From Brevundimonas sp. (lineage in GTDB: Bacteria > Pseudomonadota > Alphaproteobacteria > Caulobacterales > Caulobacteraceae): a stretch of DNA of 57,575 bases. This document shows positions 23,903 through 33,586 of this stretch, one piece after another; the stretch's first letter is position 1, and every line of letters starts with the position of its first letter. The notes beneath the pieces are model-generated. The model did not search any database. It saw only the letters and a list, made by a program, of their open reading frames with translations, and was not told where the DNA came from. The position numbers and the translations under genes were made by a program. The stretch is taken from assembly GCA_003248965.1 (NCBI GenBank), contig QFQU01000023.1, positions 1 through 57,575 on the forward strand, written 5' to 3'.

Positions 23903-24382
23903 ATGCTGAAGCTCGTCGGACTATCGGCCGTTATGGCCCTGGCGGCGACGACGGCCCAGGCGCAGGTGGCGACCAAGCCCCTGGCTGAAGGGGGGCCCTG
24001 CGCCTATGCCGACGTGGTGGGATTGTGGAAGAGCCAGGTGCTGCGTTCGGACGAGCCGGGCGTGGAGAACCTGGCCGCGATCGCGCCCCAGGACTACATG
24101 CGGTTCCGTTCGGATGGCGAGATGATGTATTTCGCTTCCACGCGCGACTATCCGGACGTGGCGGCGATCAACGCCCGTATGGATGAACTGGATCGTGCCG
24201 ACGGGGACACCTATCGCGCCGAGATTCCGTCATCCGGCCTGCTGGTGCTGTGGCGAAACGGCCGCCCGTTTCAAGGCTTCACCTGCACTGTCATCGCGCC
24301 GCGCGAAGGCCGGTCCGTGACCATACTGAGCGAGATCGAGGGCCAGCCGTATCTGCGTCGCGTGCAGACGCGGCTGGATTGA
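23903..24382 (+). CDS. Secreted protein, unknown function
   Basis: The 159-residue product has a clear signal peptide (LVGLSAVMALAATTAQAQ, cleavage near residue 21). A small globular part follows with two Cys (C33 and C97 by rough count). The motif VGLWKSQVLRSDEPG and a beta-rich remainder suggest a lipocalin-like or similar fold, but I do not recognise the family. A strong purine-rich ribosome-binding site (GGGGAGGCGGGGGG) precedes the ATG, 23 bp after the lipoprotein gene, so it may be a fifth gene of the transport operon. Confidence 0.7.
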   Translation: MLKLVGLSAVMALAATTAQAQVATKPLAEGGPCAYADVVGLWKSQVLRSDEPGVENLAAIAPQDYMRFRSDGEMMYFASTRDYPDVAAINARMDELDRADGDTYRAEIPSSGLLVLWRNGRPFQGFTCTVIAPREGRSVTILSEIEGQPYLRRVQTRLD

Positions 24383-24415
24383 TCCCTCGACAGCCCGATC
24401 AAACCCGGTGGGGCG

Positions 24416-25063
24416 TCAGAGACCAGCGGCCACCGAATAGGCGGCCTCGGTCTTGGCGGCGACCTCGTCCAGGGTGACGCCGTCGGCCAGTTCGATCAGT
24501 TCCAGACCGCTGCCGTCCGGCTTGACGTCGAAGGTGGCCAGGTCGGTGATGATGCGGCTGACGACGCCCGTGCCGGTCAGGGGCAGGGTGCAGGCCTTCA
24601 AGACCTTGGACTGGCCGTGCTTGTTGGCGTGCTCCATGACCACGACCACGCGCTTGACGCCCGCGACCAGGTCCATGGCGCCGCCCATGCCCTTCACCAG
24701 CTTGCCGGGGATCATCCAGTTGGCGATGTCGCCGTTCTGGGCCACTTCCATCGCGCCCAGGATCGACAGGTTGATGTGTCCCCCCCGGATCATGGCGAAG
24801 CTGTCGGCGCTGCTGAAATAGGACGACTCCGGGATCTCGGTGATCGTCTGCTTGCCGGCGTTGATCAGGTCGGGGTCCTCATCGCCCTCATAGGGGAAGG
24901 GGCCCATGCCCAGCATGCCGTTCTCGGACTGCAGGGTCACGGTCATGCCGTCGGGGATGTAGTTGGCCACCAGGGTCGGGATGCCGATGCCCAGGTTGAC
25001 GTAGAAGCCGTCCTGAAGCTCCTGGGCGGCGCGTTCGGCCAGTTGTTCGCGGGTGCGGGGCAT
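24416..25063 (-). CDS. scoB: 3-oxoacid CoA-transferase, subunit B
   Basis: The B subunit carries the catalytic Glu that forms the enzyme-CoA thioester during CoA transfer from succinyl-CoA to a 3-oxoacid such as acetoacetate. The 215-residue product has GIGIPTLVANYIPDG, then E47 in SENGMLGMGP, the family catalytic motif, and GGHINLSILGAMEV. The start is the ATG at 25063, two bases after the subunit A stop. Substrate specificity (acetoacetate or beta-ketoadipate) cannot be fixed; no aromatic-degradation genes are nearby, which favours ketone-body or PHB use. Confidence 0.9.
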   Translation of the reverse strand: MPRTREQLAERAAQELQDGFYVNLGIGIPTLVANYIPDGMTVTLQSENGMLGMGPFPYEGDEDPDLINAGKQTITEIPESSYFSSADSFAMIRGGHINLSILGAMEVAQNGDIANWMIPGKLVKGMGGAMDLVAGVKRVVVVMEHANKHGQSKVLKACTLPLTGTGVVSRIITDLATFDVKPDGSGLELIELADGVTLDEVAAKTEAAYSVAAGL

Positions 25064-25065
25064 GA

Positions 25066-25791
25066 TCAGACCTCCGATCCGGCGGCGGCGCCGGCAGCAC
25101 GTTGACGGACGGTGCGCTGTTCGATGCGCTTTTCGGACAAGGTCTGGATCAGGCGGTCGACATAGACGCCCGGCGTATGGATGTGATCGGGATCGAGCGA
25201 ACCGACGGGGACGATCTCTTCGACCTCGACGACCGTGACCTTCCCGGCCGTGGCCATCATCGGGTTGAAGTTGCGGGCGGTCTTGCGGAAGACCAGATTG
25301 CCGCGCTCGTCCGCCTTCCAGGCCTTGACGATGGACAGGTCGGCGATGAGGCCGGTCTCCATGACGTAGTCGCGGCCGTTGAAGTTCCTGACCTCCTTGC
25401 CTTCGGCGACCAGGGTGCCGACGCCGGTGGCGGTGAAGAAGGCGGGGATGCCGGCGCCGCCCGCGCGGATGCGCTCGGCCAGCGTGCCCTGAGGGTTGAA
25501 CTCCAGTTCCAGTTCGCCGGCCAGATACTGACGTTCGAACTCCTTGTTCTCGCCGACGTAGGACGAGATCATCTTGGCGATCTGCCGCGTCTCCAACAGT
25601 TGGCCCAGGCCGAAGCCGTCCACGCCCGCATTGTTGGAGATGACGGTGATGCCTTTGACGCCCGTGTCGCGCAGCCCGGCGATCAGGTTCTCGGGGATGC
25701 CGCAAAGGCCGAAGCCGCCGGACATGACGGTCATGCCGTCGAAGGTCAGGCCCTCCAGCGCGGACTTCACGTCAGCGTAGATCTTTCCCAT
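25066..25791 (-). CDS. scoA: 3-oxoacid CoA-transferase, subunit A
   Basis: The 241-residue product has the A-subunit CoA-binding motif GGFGLCGIPENLI (residues 25-37), the middle signature NNAGVDGFGLG and GAGIPAFFTATGVGT. I chose the ATG at 25791 with GAGGGAG upstream; the open frame to 25839 adds 16 residues with no ribosome-binding site. It forms an operon with subunit B two bases later. The 254 bp upstream hold the cyclophilin terminator, so it has its own promoter. Confidence 0.9.
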   Translation of the reverse strand: MGKIYADVKSALEGLTFDGMTVMSGGFGLCGIPENLIAGLRDTGVKGITVISNNAGVDGFGLGQLLETRQIAKMISSYVGENKEFERQYLAGELELEFNPQGTLAERIRAGGAGIPAFFTATGVGTLVAEGKEVRNFNGRDYVMETGLIADLSIVKAWKADERGNLVFRKTARNFNPMMATAGKVTVVEVEEIVPVGSLDPDHIHTPGVYVDRLIQTLSEKRIEQRTVRQRAAGAAAGSEV

Positions 25792-26008
25792 CGGTCTCCC
25801 TCTTTTCACTGCCTGATGAATATCGGCGCGTTGGGCCACGCCTAACCCGGCGAAGGCGAAGGAGCAAGCCGCCGATCACGCGACGTTTCAGACGACCACC
25901 GAAAAAACGGAGTCCAGAGAGTCCGAGGAGTCTGAATAGTCCGAAATCGCCCAACCTCCGAAGAGGACATCGGGGCCCCGTCGGTCGCCGGCAAGGGCGT
26001 CGCGAACG

Positions 26009-26037
26009 AAAAAGGCCCGGACGCGATGTCCGGGCCT
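26009..26037 (-). terminator. Rho-independent terminator of the cyclophilin gene
   Basis: A perfect 10-bp stem (26013-26022 with 26028-26037) and a five-base loop, read on the minus strand, are followed by five T, just past the cyclophilin stop at 26046. Confidence 0.88.
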
Positions 26038-26045
26038 GTCCTGTC

Positions 26046-26507
<462 letters not shown>

Positions 26508-26580
26508 TTCGGTCGTCCTCTTGAGGGTTGATTTGAGGCGGGACATAGCCCGCAACGCGTCTGACGGCTATGTGGGAACG

Positions 26581-27291
26581 ATGAGCGAAGACGAAAAGCC
26601 CCCCGAACGCCGCCGCATGGTGCGTCCCCCCACCGGCGGGACCGCCGCCGGACGCGGCATGGGCGCCAAGATGAAGACGGCCGACACCAAGTCGATGTCG
26701 AGCCAGCAGTGGATCAAGCGCCAGCTGTCGGACAAATGGTCCGAGCGCGCGCGGGCGGAAGGCTGGCGTTCGCGCGCGGCCTTCAAGCTGATCGAGATCG
26801 ACGACAAGTTTCGCCTGATCAAGCGCGGGTCGCGGGTCATCGACCTGGGCGCCGCGCCGGGCGGCTGGGTGCAGGTGGCGCTGGACCGCGGCGCGGCGGC
26901 GGTGGCGGGCGTGGACCTGTTGATGATCGAGCCGATCCCCGGCGCGACCCTGATCCAGGCCGACTTCACCGAGCCGGGCGTCGACCAGCAGTTGATCGAC
27001 GCCATCGGCGGGCCGCCCGACCTGGTCCTGTCGGACATGGCGCACAACACCATCGGCCATCGCCAGACCGACCACCTGAAGATCATCGCATTGATCGAGA
27101 TCGCCGCCGACTTCGCCATTCGCACCCTGCGGCCGGGCGGCAGTTTCGTGTCCAAGAACTTCCAGGGCGGGGACGCGGGCGGGGTTCTGACCCGTCTGCG
27201 CGAAGAGTTCGAGACGGTGAAATACGTCAAGCCGTCCTCCAGCCGGAAAGACAGCGCCGAGGTCTTTCTGGTGGCGCTGAACAAGCGCTGA
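26581..27291 (+). CDS. rlmE: 23S rRNA (uridine-2'-O)-methyltransferase RlmE
   Basis: RlmE (FtsJ/RrmJ) 2'-O-methylates U2552 of 23S rRNA in the assembling large subunit. The 236-residue product has the SAM motif DLGAAPGGW and the K-D-K-E tetrad at K69, D152, K192 and E227. The N-terminus has about 40 extra basic residues, common in alphaproteobacteria, which may bind RNA. The start is the ATG at 26581. It is convergent with the DUF2061 gene, with three bases between the stops. Confidence 0.93.
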   Translation: MSEDEKPPERRRMVRPPTGGTAAGRGMGAKMKTADTKSMSSQQWIKRQLSDKWSERARAEGWRSRAAFKLIEIDDKFRLIKRGSRVIDLGAAPGGWVQVALDRGAAAVAGVDLLMIEPIPGATLIQADFTEPGVDQQLIDAIGGPPDLVLSDMAHNTIGHRQTDHLKIIALIEIAADFAIRTLRPGGSFVSKNFQGGDAGGVLTRLREEFETVKYVKPSSSRKDSAEVFLVALNKR

Positions 27292-27294
27292 GGA

Positions 27295-27837
27295 TCAGGC
27301 GGCGACCATGGACTGCCGCGCGCGGCGGGCCTCGATCCGGCTCCAGATGCGGTCGTGCAGGGTGAAGAAGACCGTTTGCACCAGCGGCTCGATCATGCCG
27401 ATGGCCAGGGCGGTACGGATGTCGTGCGTCAGGGCGAAGGCGACCGAGACGGCGACGGTGAAGTGCATGACGCCATAGGTCAGGGTCTTCGTCGCAATCT
27501 GCCGGAAAGAGCGGGGCAGGGCGTGGCTGTGGCCGGCGTGGTCGTGGACGCGGGCCTGCTCTTGCGGGGACATGACGTCCAGCCGGGCGGCGACGGCCTC
27601 GGTCGCCTCTTCCAGCCCTGACGCCATGCGACGGCGTTCGATCCGGCGCCAGACGCGGTCGTGGATGGAATAGGCCAGCGTCTGGAAGATCGGCTCGACC
27701 ACCCCGACCGCCAGGGCGACGCGCCAGTCGCGCGTGATGACGAAGGCCGTCAGTATGGCCACCATCAGGTGCATCAGCCCGTAGCTGGCGATCTTCATCG
27801 CCATTTTTCGCGCGGTGCTGAGGATCATGCCGACCAT
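27295..27837 (-). CDS. Membrane protein with two DUF2061 domains
   Basis: The 180-residue product has two copies of a short helical hairpin unit. They occur at residues about 15-65 (SYGLMHLMVAILTAFVITRD and VEPIFQTLAYSIHDRVWRRI) and 120-172 (TYGVMHFTVAVSVAFALTHD and IEPLVQTVFFTLHDRIWSRI). Each matches DUF2061, which has two membrane helices, and a charged linker joins them. The family has no known function. The start may be 27837 or the ATG at 27828. It is divergent from guaB. Confidence 0.85.
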   Translation of the reverse strand: MVGMILSTARKMAMKIASYGLMHLMVAILTAFVITRDWRVALAVGVVEPIFQTLAYSIHDRVWRRIERRRMASGLEEATEAVAARLDVMSPQEQARVHDHAGHSHALPRSFRQIATKTLTYGVMHFTVAVSVAFALTHDIRTALAIGMIEPLVQTVFFTLHDRIWSRIEARRARQSMVAA

Positions 27838-27964
27838 GCGATCAGAATGGTGAGCCGCCGCGACGGTTGCAAAGCAATAAAATCTATCGCGGCCATAAGC
27901 GGCAAGACCCTTGCCCCGGCCCCCCGCATCCCGTTATACGCGGCCCGCAAAACGGAGACTCCCT

Positions 27965-29422
27965 ATGGAGATACGCGAAGGACTGACCTTCGACGATGTT
28001 TTGCTGGAACCCGGCCCGTCCGAGTTCATGCCGGCGATGGTCGATGTCTCGACCCAGCTGACGCGCGACATCAAACTGAACATCCCGCTGCTGTCGTCCG
28101 CCATGGACACGGTGACGGAAAGCCGCCTGGCGATCGCCATGGCCCAGTCCGGCGGCCTGGGCGTGCTGCACCGGAACATGACCATCGAGGAGCAGGCCGA
28201 ACAGGTCCGCGCCGTCAAACGCTATGAAAGCGGGATGGTGGTCAATCCGGTCACGGTCGGCCCCCAGACCACTCTGGGCGAGGTGCGCCAGATCGTCGAG
28301 GCCAGGAAGATCACCGGCTTCCCGGTCGTCGATCCCGACACCGGCAAGCTGGTCGGGATGCTGACCCACCGCGACATGCGGTTCGAGAGCGATCCGAACG
28401 TCACCGCCGCCTCGCTGATGACCACGGGCGATCTGATCACGGTGCGCGAGGGCGCCAGCCGCGATGAGGCCCGCGAACTGCTGCGCACCCGAAAGATCGA
28501 GCGGGTCATCGTGGTGGACGAGGATTATCGCGCCGTCGGCCTGATCACCATGAAGGACATCGAGAAGGCCCAGGCCTTCCCCAACGCCGCCAAGGACGAG
28601 CAGGGTCGCCTGCTGGTCGGCGCGGCCTCCACCGTCGGCGACGCCGGGTTCGAGCGCGCCATGGCCCTGGCCGACGCGGGTTGCGACGTGGTGGTGATCG
28701 ACACCGCCCACGGACACTCCGCCTCGGTCGCCCAGGTGGTCGAGCGCATCAAGCGCGAGAACAACCGGCTGCAGATCATCGCCGGCAACGTCGCCACCTA
28801 TGACGCCACGCGCGCCCTGATCGACGCGGGCGCCGATGCGGTCAAGGTCGGCATCGGTCCGGGCAGCATCTGCACCACCCGCATCGTCGCGGGCGTGGGC
28901 GTGCCGCAGCTGACGGCCGTGATGGACTCCGCGCGCGCCGCCAGGGGCACGGGCGCCTCGGTCATCGCCGACGGCGGCATCAAATATTCGGGCGACCTGG
29001 CCAAGGCCATCGCGGCCGGGGCGAACGTGGCCATGATGGGCTCGATGTTCGCCGGCACCGACGAAAGCCCCGGCGAGGTCTTCCTGTATCAGGGCCGCAG
29101 CTACAAATCCTATCGCGGCATGGGTTCGGTCGGGGCGATGGCGCGCGGATCGGCGGATCGGTATTTCCAGAAGGAAGTCTCGTCCGAGAAGCTGGTGCCC
29201 GAGGGCATCGAGGGCCAGACCGCCTACAAGGGGCCGATCGCGCCGGTGCTGCACCAGCTGGTCGGCGGGCTTCGCGCCTCGATGGGTTATGTCGGCGGCG
29301 CGACGATCCCCGACTTCCAGGAACGCGCCCGCTTCGTGCGGATCACCGGGGCGGGCCTGCGGGAAAGCCATGTCCACGACGTGATGATCACGCGCGAGGC
29401 GCCGAACTACAGACAGGGATAA
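27965..29422 (+). CDS. guaB: Inosine-5'-monophosphate dehydrogenase GuaB
   Basis: GuaB oxidises IMP to XMP with NAD, the first committed step to GMP. The 485-residue product starts with EIREGLTFDDVLLEP. It has a CBS pair (about residues 95-200), the active-site Cys loop GPGSICTTRIVAG, ADGGIKYSGD for phosphate binding and the flap region with YRGMGSVGAM. The ATG at 27965 follows GGAG by eight bases. guaA lies three genes downstream on the same strand, so both steps to GMP are in one run of genes. Confidence 0.96.
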   Translation: MEIREGLTFDDVLLEPGPSEFMPAMVDVSTQLTRDIKLNIPLLSSAMDTVTESRLAIAMAQSGGLGVLHRNMTIEEQAEQVRAVKRYESGMVVNPVTVGPQTTLGEVRQIVEARKITGFPVVDPDTGKLVGMLTHRDMRFESDPNVTAASLMTTGDLITVREGASRDEARELLRTRKIERVIVVDEDYRAVGLITMKDIEKAQAFPNAAKDEQGRLLVGAASTVGDAGFERAMALADAGCDVVVIDTAHGHSASVAQVVERIKRENNRLQIIAGNVATYDATRALIDAGADAVKVGIGPGSICTTRIVAGVGVPQLTAVMDSARAARGTGASVIADGGIKYSGDLAKAIAAGANVAMMGSMFAGTDESPGEVFLYQGRSYKSYRGMGSVGAMARGSADRYFQKEVSSEKLVPEGIEGQTAYKGPIAPVLHQLVGGLRASMGYVGGATIPDFQERARFVRITGAGLRESHVHDVMITREAPNYRQG

Positions 29423-29426
29423 GACC

Positions 29427-29822
29427 ATGACGACCGAACTGACCTATCTGGCCCTGACGCTGATCCTGGCGCTGGTCCAGGTCTTCCTGCCCGCGGGGGC
29501 GCGGACAGTCGAGTTCGGTTCGAAATGGAATGCGGGCGCGCGCGACGTCACGCCGACGTCGACCCGCCCGCTGACCGGCCGTCTGGAACGGGCCCAGGCC
29601 AATCTGTTCGAGACCCTGCCGCTGTTCATCGGCGCGGTGCTGATCGCCCATGTGATCGGCGCCGCCGGCCCCCTGACCCTGTGGGGGACGGCGCTCTATT
29701 TCTGGGCGCGCGTCGTCTATGTGCCGCTCTACGCCTTTGGCGTTCCCTATGTCCGGTCGCTGGTCTGGGTGGTCTCGCTTGCGGGGCTGGTCATGGTGCT
29801 GGCGTCCCTGTTTCTTGTCTGA
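29427..29822 (+). CDS. MAPEG-family membrane protein
   Basis: The 131-residue product has four membrane helices and the MAPEG signature (RLERAQANLFETLPLFIGAVL, then FWARVVYVPLYAFGVPYVRS). Bacterial members are poorly known; eukaryotic relatives are glutathione transferases and eicosanoid enzymes. It lies four bases after guaB and ten before the methyltransferase gene on the same strand. Co-transcription is likely, but no functional link to GMP synthesis is evident. Confidence 0.85.
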   Translation: MTTELTYLALTLILALVQVFLPAGARTVEFGSKWNAGARDVTPTSTRPLTGRLERAQANLFETLPLFIGAVLIAHVIGAAGPLTLWGTALYFWARVVYVPLYAFGVPYVRSLVWVVSLAGLVMVLASLFLV

Positions 29823-29831
29823 AAGCCTGTC

Positions 29832-31142
29832 TTGACCCCAGCCGCCCGTCTCGCCGCCGCCGCCTCCGTCCTGGACTCCATCGCCCAGGGCCGCCAACCG
29901 GCCGAAGCCGTCCTGAAAGCCTGGGGCGGGGCCAATCGCTACGCCGGGTCCAAGGACCGCCGCGCCATCGCCGACCGCGTCTATAAGGTGCTGCGCGCGC
30001 GCGGGCGCCTGTCATGGATCATGGGCGGGCGCGAGGACGGGCGGGCGCTGGTCATCGGCTCGCTGCACGCCATCGACGGCCTGTCGCTGGAAGAGATCGA
30101 GGCCCTGCATTCGGGCGACGGCTATGGCCCGCGTCCCCTGTCGAAACAGGAGCGCAGCCGCATCACGGCGGGGCAGGGCGAGCTGCCCGGCTGGGTTGCG
30201 GCGGGCCTGCCCGAGTTTGTGGTCGAGGATTTCAAGGCTGTCTTCGGCGACCGCTGGGCCGAGGAAGCCCACGCCCTGATGGCGCCGCGCGCGCCCATCG
30301 ACCTGCGCGTCAACGGCGCCGTCGCCACGGTTGAAGAGGTCGAGGCCGAACTGCGCGACGCGGGTCTGGAGCCGTCGCGCACGCCCTGGTCCGAATGGGG
30401 CCTGCGCCTGCCCAGCGAACCGCCGCCCAACATCCAGGCTCTGGATGGCTTCAAGGCGGGTCGGTTCGAGATTCAGGACGAAGGCAGCCAGGTCGTCTGC
30501 TGGCTGGCGGGCGCGGAACCCGGTTCGACGGTGGTCGACTACTGCGCCGGCGGCGGCGGCAAGACCCTGGGTCTGGCGCAGGCCATGGGCGGGCAGGGGA
30601 AACTGATCGCGTCCGATGTCGTGAACAAGCGGCTGGAGAACATCCGCCCCCGTCTGCAGCGCGCTGGCGTCGAGGCGGATCTGGTTCTGATCGGTCAGAA
30701 CGGCGGCGGACTGGAGGATTTGAACGGACAGGCTGATCTGGTGCTGGTCGATGCGCCCTGTTCCGGTTCCGGCACCTGGCGTCGTCGCCCCGAGGACGCC
30801 TGGCGTCTGACGGCCGAGGAGGTCGAGAAGCTGCACGGCCTGCAGGTCCGCATCCTGGGTCAGGCGGCCAAGCTGGTGAAACCGGGCGGGCGTCTGGCCT
30901 ATGTCACCTGTTCGATGCTGGCGCGCGAGAACGAGGCCAGCGCCGACGCCTTCGAGGCCGCCCATCCCGAGTTCCGCCCCGTTCAGATCCTCTCCGGCGC
31001 GGCAGGGGAGGAGAGAGGATTCTTGACCAAGGCCGCCGGGGCGAAGTTCGCCGAACTCGCGTCCGGCGCGCGTCTGCGCCTGTCGCCCGCATCGGCCGAC
31101 ACCGACGGCTTCTTCATCGCCCTGTACGAGCGCACGGCGTGA
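29832..31142 (+). CDS. RsmB/NOP-family rRNA cytosine-5 methyltransferase
   Basis: The 436-residue product has an N-terminal NusB-like helical region (residues 1-140), then a Rossmann methyltransferase domain. The latter has VVDYCAGGGGKT for SAM, DAPCSGSGTWRRRPE and VTCSMLARENE, carrying the two cysteines of m5C methyltransferases. The target is probably 16S rRNA, as for RsmB, or a related position. The TTG at 29832 is the first possible start after an in-frame stop that coincides with the MAPEG stop, and it matches the family start. The ribosome-binding site is weak. It overlaps the next gene by four bases. Confidence 0.88.
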   Translation: MTPAARLAAAASVLDSIAQGRQPAEAVLKAWGGANRYAGSKDRRAIADRVYKVLRARGRLSWIMGGREDGRALVIGSLHAIDGLSLEEIEALHSGDGYGPRPLSKQERSRITAGQGELPGWVAAGLPEFVVEDFKAVFGDRWAEEAHALMAPRAPIDLRVNGAVATVEEVEAELRDAGLEPSRTPWSEWGLRLPSEPPPNIQALDGFKAGRFEIQDEGSQVVCWLAGAEPGSTVVDYCAGGGGKTLGLAQAMGGQGKLIASDVVNKRLENIRPRLQRAGVEADLVLIGQNGGGLEDLNGQADLVLVDAPCSGSGTWRRRPEDAWRLTAEEVEKLHGLQVRILGQAAKLVKPGGRLAYVTCSMLARENEASADAFEAAHPEFRPVQILSGAAGEERGFLTKAAGAKFAELASGARLRLSPASADTDGFFIALYERTA

Positions 31143-31843
31143 CGGCGGCGCGGCTGGAGCGGCATGGCGAGGTCTCGGTCCTCTATGTCATGGCGGCCCC
31201 GGCCGAATATGGCGATCACCTGCGCGCCCGCATCCAGCCGCTGATGACCGGCATCGGCCCGGTCGAGGCCGCCGTCGCCCTGACCGCCGCCCTGGCGCGG
31301 CTTGAGGCGGCGGACAACCTGCCCGACCTGATCGTGTCGCTGGGGTCGTGCGGGTCGCGCGTTCTGGAACATGCCGCCGTCTGTCAGGCCGCCTCGGTCG
31401 CCTATCGCGACATGGACGCCAGCCCGCTCGGCTTCCCCAAAGGCGTGACGCCGCTGCTGGACCAACCGGCGGTCCTGCCCCTGCCATGCCCCATCCCCGG
31501 CGTGCCGGTCGCGCGCCTGTCGACCGGCGCCAACGTCGTGTCCGGCGCCGCCTATGACGCCATCGACGCCGAGATGGTGGACATGGAGACCTGGGCCCTG
31601 GTCCGCGCCGCCCAGACCTTCGGCCTGCCCCTGATCGCGCTTCGCGGCGTATCCGACGGCCGGGCCGAGCTGAAGGCGCTGGAGGACTGGACCGCCACCC
31701 TGCATCACGTCGATCGCAATCTGGCCGTCGTGCTGGATCGGCTGGTCGCGGTGCTGGAGGCCGACGGCCTCGCCGCCCTTGAAATATCGGCCCCGCAAGG
31801 CCAAGACCCCGCGCAACTCTCCCCGGATTCGATCACGTCATGA
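31139..31843 (+). CDS. 5'-methylthioadenosine/S-adenosylhomocysteine nucleosidase-like protein
   Basis: The 234-residue product has the purine-nucleosidase fold motifs: TGIGPVEAA near residue 37, VSLGSCGS, then VDMETWALVRA (the Glu that contacts ribose) and RGVSDG (catalytic Asp). It probably hydrolyses MTA or SAH and recycles adenine. It differs in detail from E. coli MtnN, so the exact substrate is open. The GTG at 31139 overlaps the previous stop, and its own stop overlaps guaA by four bases. Confidence 0.8.
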   Translation: MTAARLERHGEVSVLYVMAAPAEYGDHLRARIQPLMTGIGPVEAAVALTAALARLEAADNLPDLIVSLGSCGSRVLEHAAVCQAASVAYRDMDASPLGFPKGVTPLLDQPAVLPLPCPIPGVPVARLSTGANVVSGAAYDAIDAEMVDMETWALVRAAQTFGLPLIALRGVSDGRAELKALEDWTATLHHVDRNLAVVLDRLVAVLEADGLAALEISAPQGQDPAQLSPDSITS

Positions 31844-33396
31844 CCACGCCGCACCAAAAGGTTCTCATCGTCGATTTCGGCAGTCAGGTGACGCAGCTGA
31901 TCGCGCGCCGCCTGCGCGAGGCCAGCGTCTATTGCGAGATCCATCCGTTCCACAAGGCCGAGGCCGCCCTGGCCGCCATGAAGCCGGCGGCCATCATCCT
32001 GTCGGGCGGCCCCGAGAGCGTGCATGAAGAGGGCAGCCCTCGCGCGCCGCAGGGGGTGTTCGAGGCCGGCGTGCCGGTGCTGGGCATCTGCTACGGCGAG
32101 ATGACGATGTGCGAACAGCTGGGCGGCAAGGTCGAGGGCGGCCACACGCGCGAGTTCGGTCGCGCCGAGATCACGGTTCAGAAGACCTCGCCCCTGCTGG
32201 CCGACCTGGCCCCCGTCGGCGAGAACGAAGAGGTCTGGATGAGCCACGGCGACAAGATCGTCGCCATTCCGCAAGGCTTCGACGTGGTCGCCTCGTCCGA
32301 CGGTTCGCCCTATGCGGTGATCGCCGACGAGGCCCGCCGCTTCTACGGCGTGCAGTTCCACCCCGAGGTGATGCACACGCCGCGCGGCCATCAGATGCTG
32401 AAGAACTTCACCCACGGCATCGCGGGCTTGAAGGGCGACTGGACCATGGCCGCCTATCGCGACGAGAAGATCGCCCAGATCCGCGAACAGGTCGGCGACG
32501 CCAAGGTGATCTGCGGCCTGTCCGGCGGGGTCGACTCCTCGGTTGCGGCGGTCTTGATCCACGAGGCCATCGGCGACCAGCTGACTTGCGTCTTCGTCGA
32601 CACCGGATTGCTGCGCAAGGACGAGGCGAAACAGGTCACGACCCTGTTCCGCGAGCACTACAATATCCCGCTGGTTCATGTTGATGCATCGGAGGAATTC
32701 CTGAGCGAGCTGGCTGGCCAGTCGGACCCGGAAACCAAGCGCAAGATCATCGGTCGCGTCTTCATCGAGATTTTCGACCGCGAGTCCGCCAAGATCGAAG
32801 GCGCCGAATTCCTGGCCCAGGGCACACTCTATCCCGACGTGATCGAGAGCGTGTCCTCGTCCAGCGGCAAGGCCCACGTCATCAAGAGCCACCACAATGT
32901 CGGCGGCCTGCCCGACTATATGAAGCTGAAACTGGTCGAACCCTTGCGCGAGTTGTTCAAGGACGAGGTCCGCGCCCTGGGCCGCGAACTGGGCCTGACC
33001 GACGCCTTCGTGGGCCGCCACCCGTTCCCCGGACCGGGCCTGGCCATCCGCATCCCCGGCGAGATCACCCCCGACGCCGTAGCCACGCTCCAGGACGCCG
33101 ACGCCATCTATCTGGACGAAATCCGCAAGGCGGGCCTCTATGACGACATCTGGCAGGCCTTCGCCGTCTTACTGCCGGTCAAGACCGTCGGCGTCATGGG
33201 CGACGCCCGCACCTACGAAAAAGTCCTGGCCCTGCGCGCCGTCACCTCCACCGACGGCATGACCGCCGACTTCTATCAGTTCCCCTGGGACATCCTGGCC
33301 AAGACCGCCACCCGCATCATCAACGAAGTCCGCGGCGTGAACCGCGTGGTCTACGACGTGACGTCCAAGCCGCCGGGGACGATCGAGTGGGAATGA
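31840..33396 (+). CDS. guaA: GMP synthase (glutamine-hydrolysing) GuaA
   Basis: GuaA aminates XMP to GMP. The 518-residue product has the glutaminase part with the triad C84 (GICYGE), H174 and E176, then the synthase with PP-loop SGGVDS at 228-233 and a C-terminal dimerisation domain ending VTSKPPGTIEWE. Its 3' end is a known attachment site for integrative elements, and the integrase gene begins 290 bp downstream. The protein is complete, so insertion restored or spared the coding end. A strong terminator follows at 33473. Confidence 0.96.
   Translation: MTTPHQKVLIVDFGSQVTQLIARRLREASVYCEIHPFHKAEAALAAMKPAAIILSGGPESVHEEGSPRAPQGVFEAGVPVLGICYGEMTMCEQLGGKVEGGHTREFGRAEITVQKTSPLLADLAPVGENEEVWMSHGDKIVAIPQGFDVVASSDGSPYAVIADEARRFYGVQFHPEVMHTPRGHQMLKNFTHGIAGLKGDWTMAAYRDEKIAQIREQVGDAKVICGLSGGVDSSVAAVLIHEAIGDQLTCVFVDTGLLRKDEAKQVTTLFREHYNIPLVHVDASEEFLSELAGQSDPETKRKIIGRVFIEIFDRESAKIEGAEFLAQGTLYPDVIESVSSSSGKAHVIKSHHNVGGLPDYMKLKLVEPLRELFKDEVRALGRELGLTDAFVGRHPFPGPGLAIRIPGEITPDAVATLQDADAIYLDEIRKAGLYDDIWQAFAVLLPVKTVGVMGDARTYEKVLALRAVTSTDGMTADFYQFPWDILAKTATRIINEVRGVNRVVYDVTSKPPGTIEWE
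33345..33396 (+). other. Probable left attachment site (attL) at the 3' end of guaA
   Basis: The end of guaA is a recurrent integration target. Here it borders an integrase gene and foreign cargo. The exact core cannot be set because the matching right copy is not in the window; I found no second copy of the last 20 or so bases of guaA. Confidence 0.5.
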
Positions 33397-33472
33397 TTCA
33401 GGGCTTTCGGAGTCTTTCGGCGGCGCTTTGAAATATAGCGCTAAATCACTGACTTGCAAGATAAATGCTTTC

Positions 33473-33512
33473 GCAGCCTCTCGATACCTTTCGAGGGGCT
33501 GCTTTGGTTTTT
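33473..33512 (+). terminator. Terminator after guaA
   Basis: A 12-bp stem with one G-T pair (33473-33484 with 33491-33502) is followed by TTTGGTTTTT. It lies within the island side, 77 bp after the guaA stop, so it may now end the guaA mRNA. Confidence 0.8.
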
Positions 33513-33586
33513 GTCGGTCGCTCCGACGGTCCCGCCGCCATTGCTCGCGGAGACTCCGCTCCATACCGTCATAGGACCGAGGGCGT

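Noticed and set aside
25888..26000. Short GAGTCC-type repeats downstream of the cyclophilin terminator
   Set aside because: The units are irregular and few; they look like chance low complexity and not a tandem array.
27838..27964. Purine riboswitch before guaB
   Set aside because: The 127-bp gap lacks the conserved purine-aptamer sequences and is too short for the fold plus a promoter.
27884..29428. 514-codon open frame on the minus strand
   Set aside because: It mirrors guaB codon for codon and has His/Asp/Gly-rich shadow composition.
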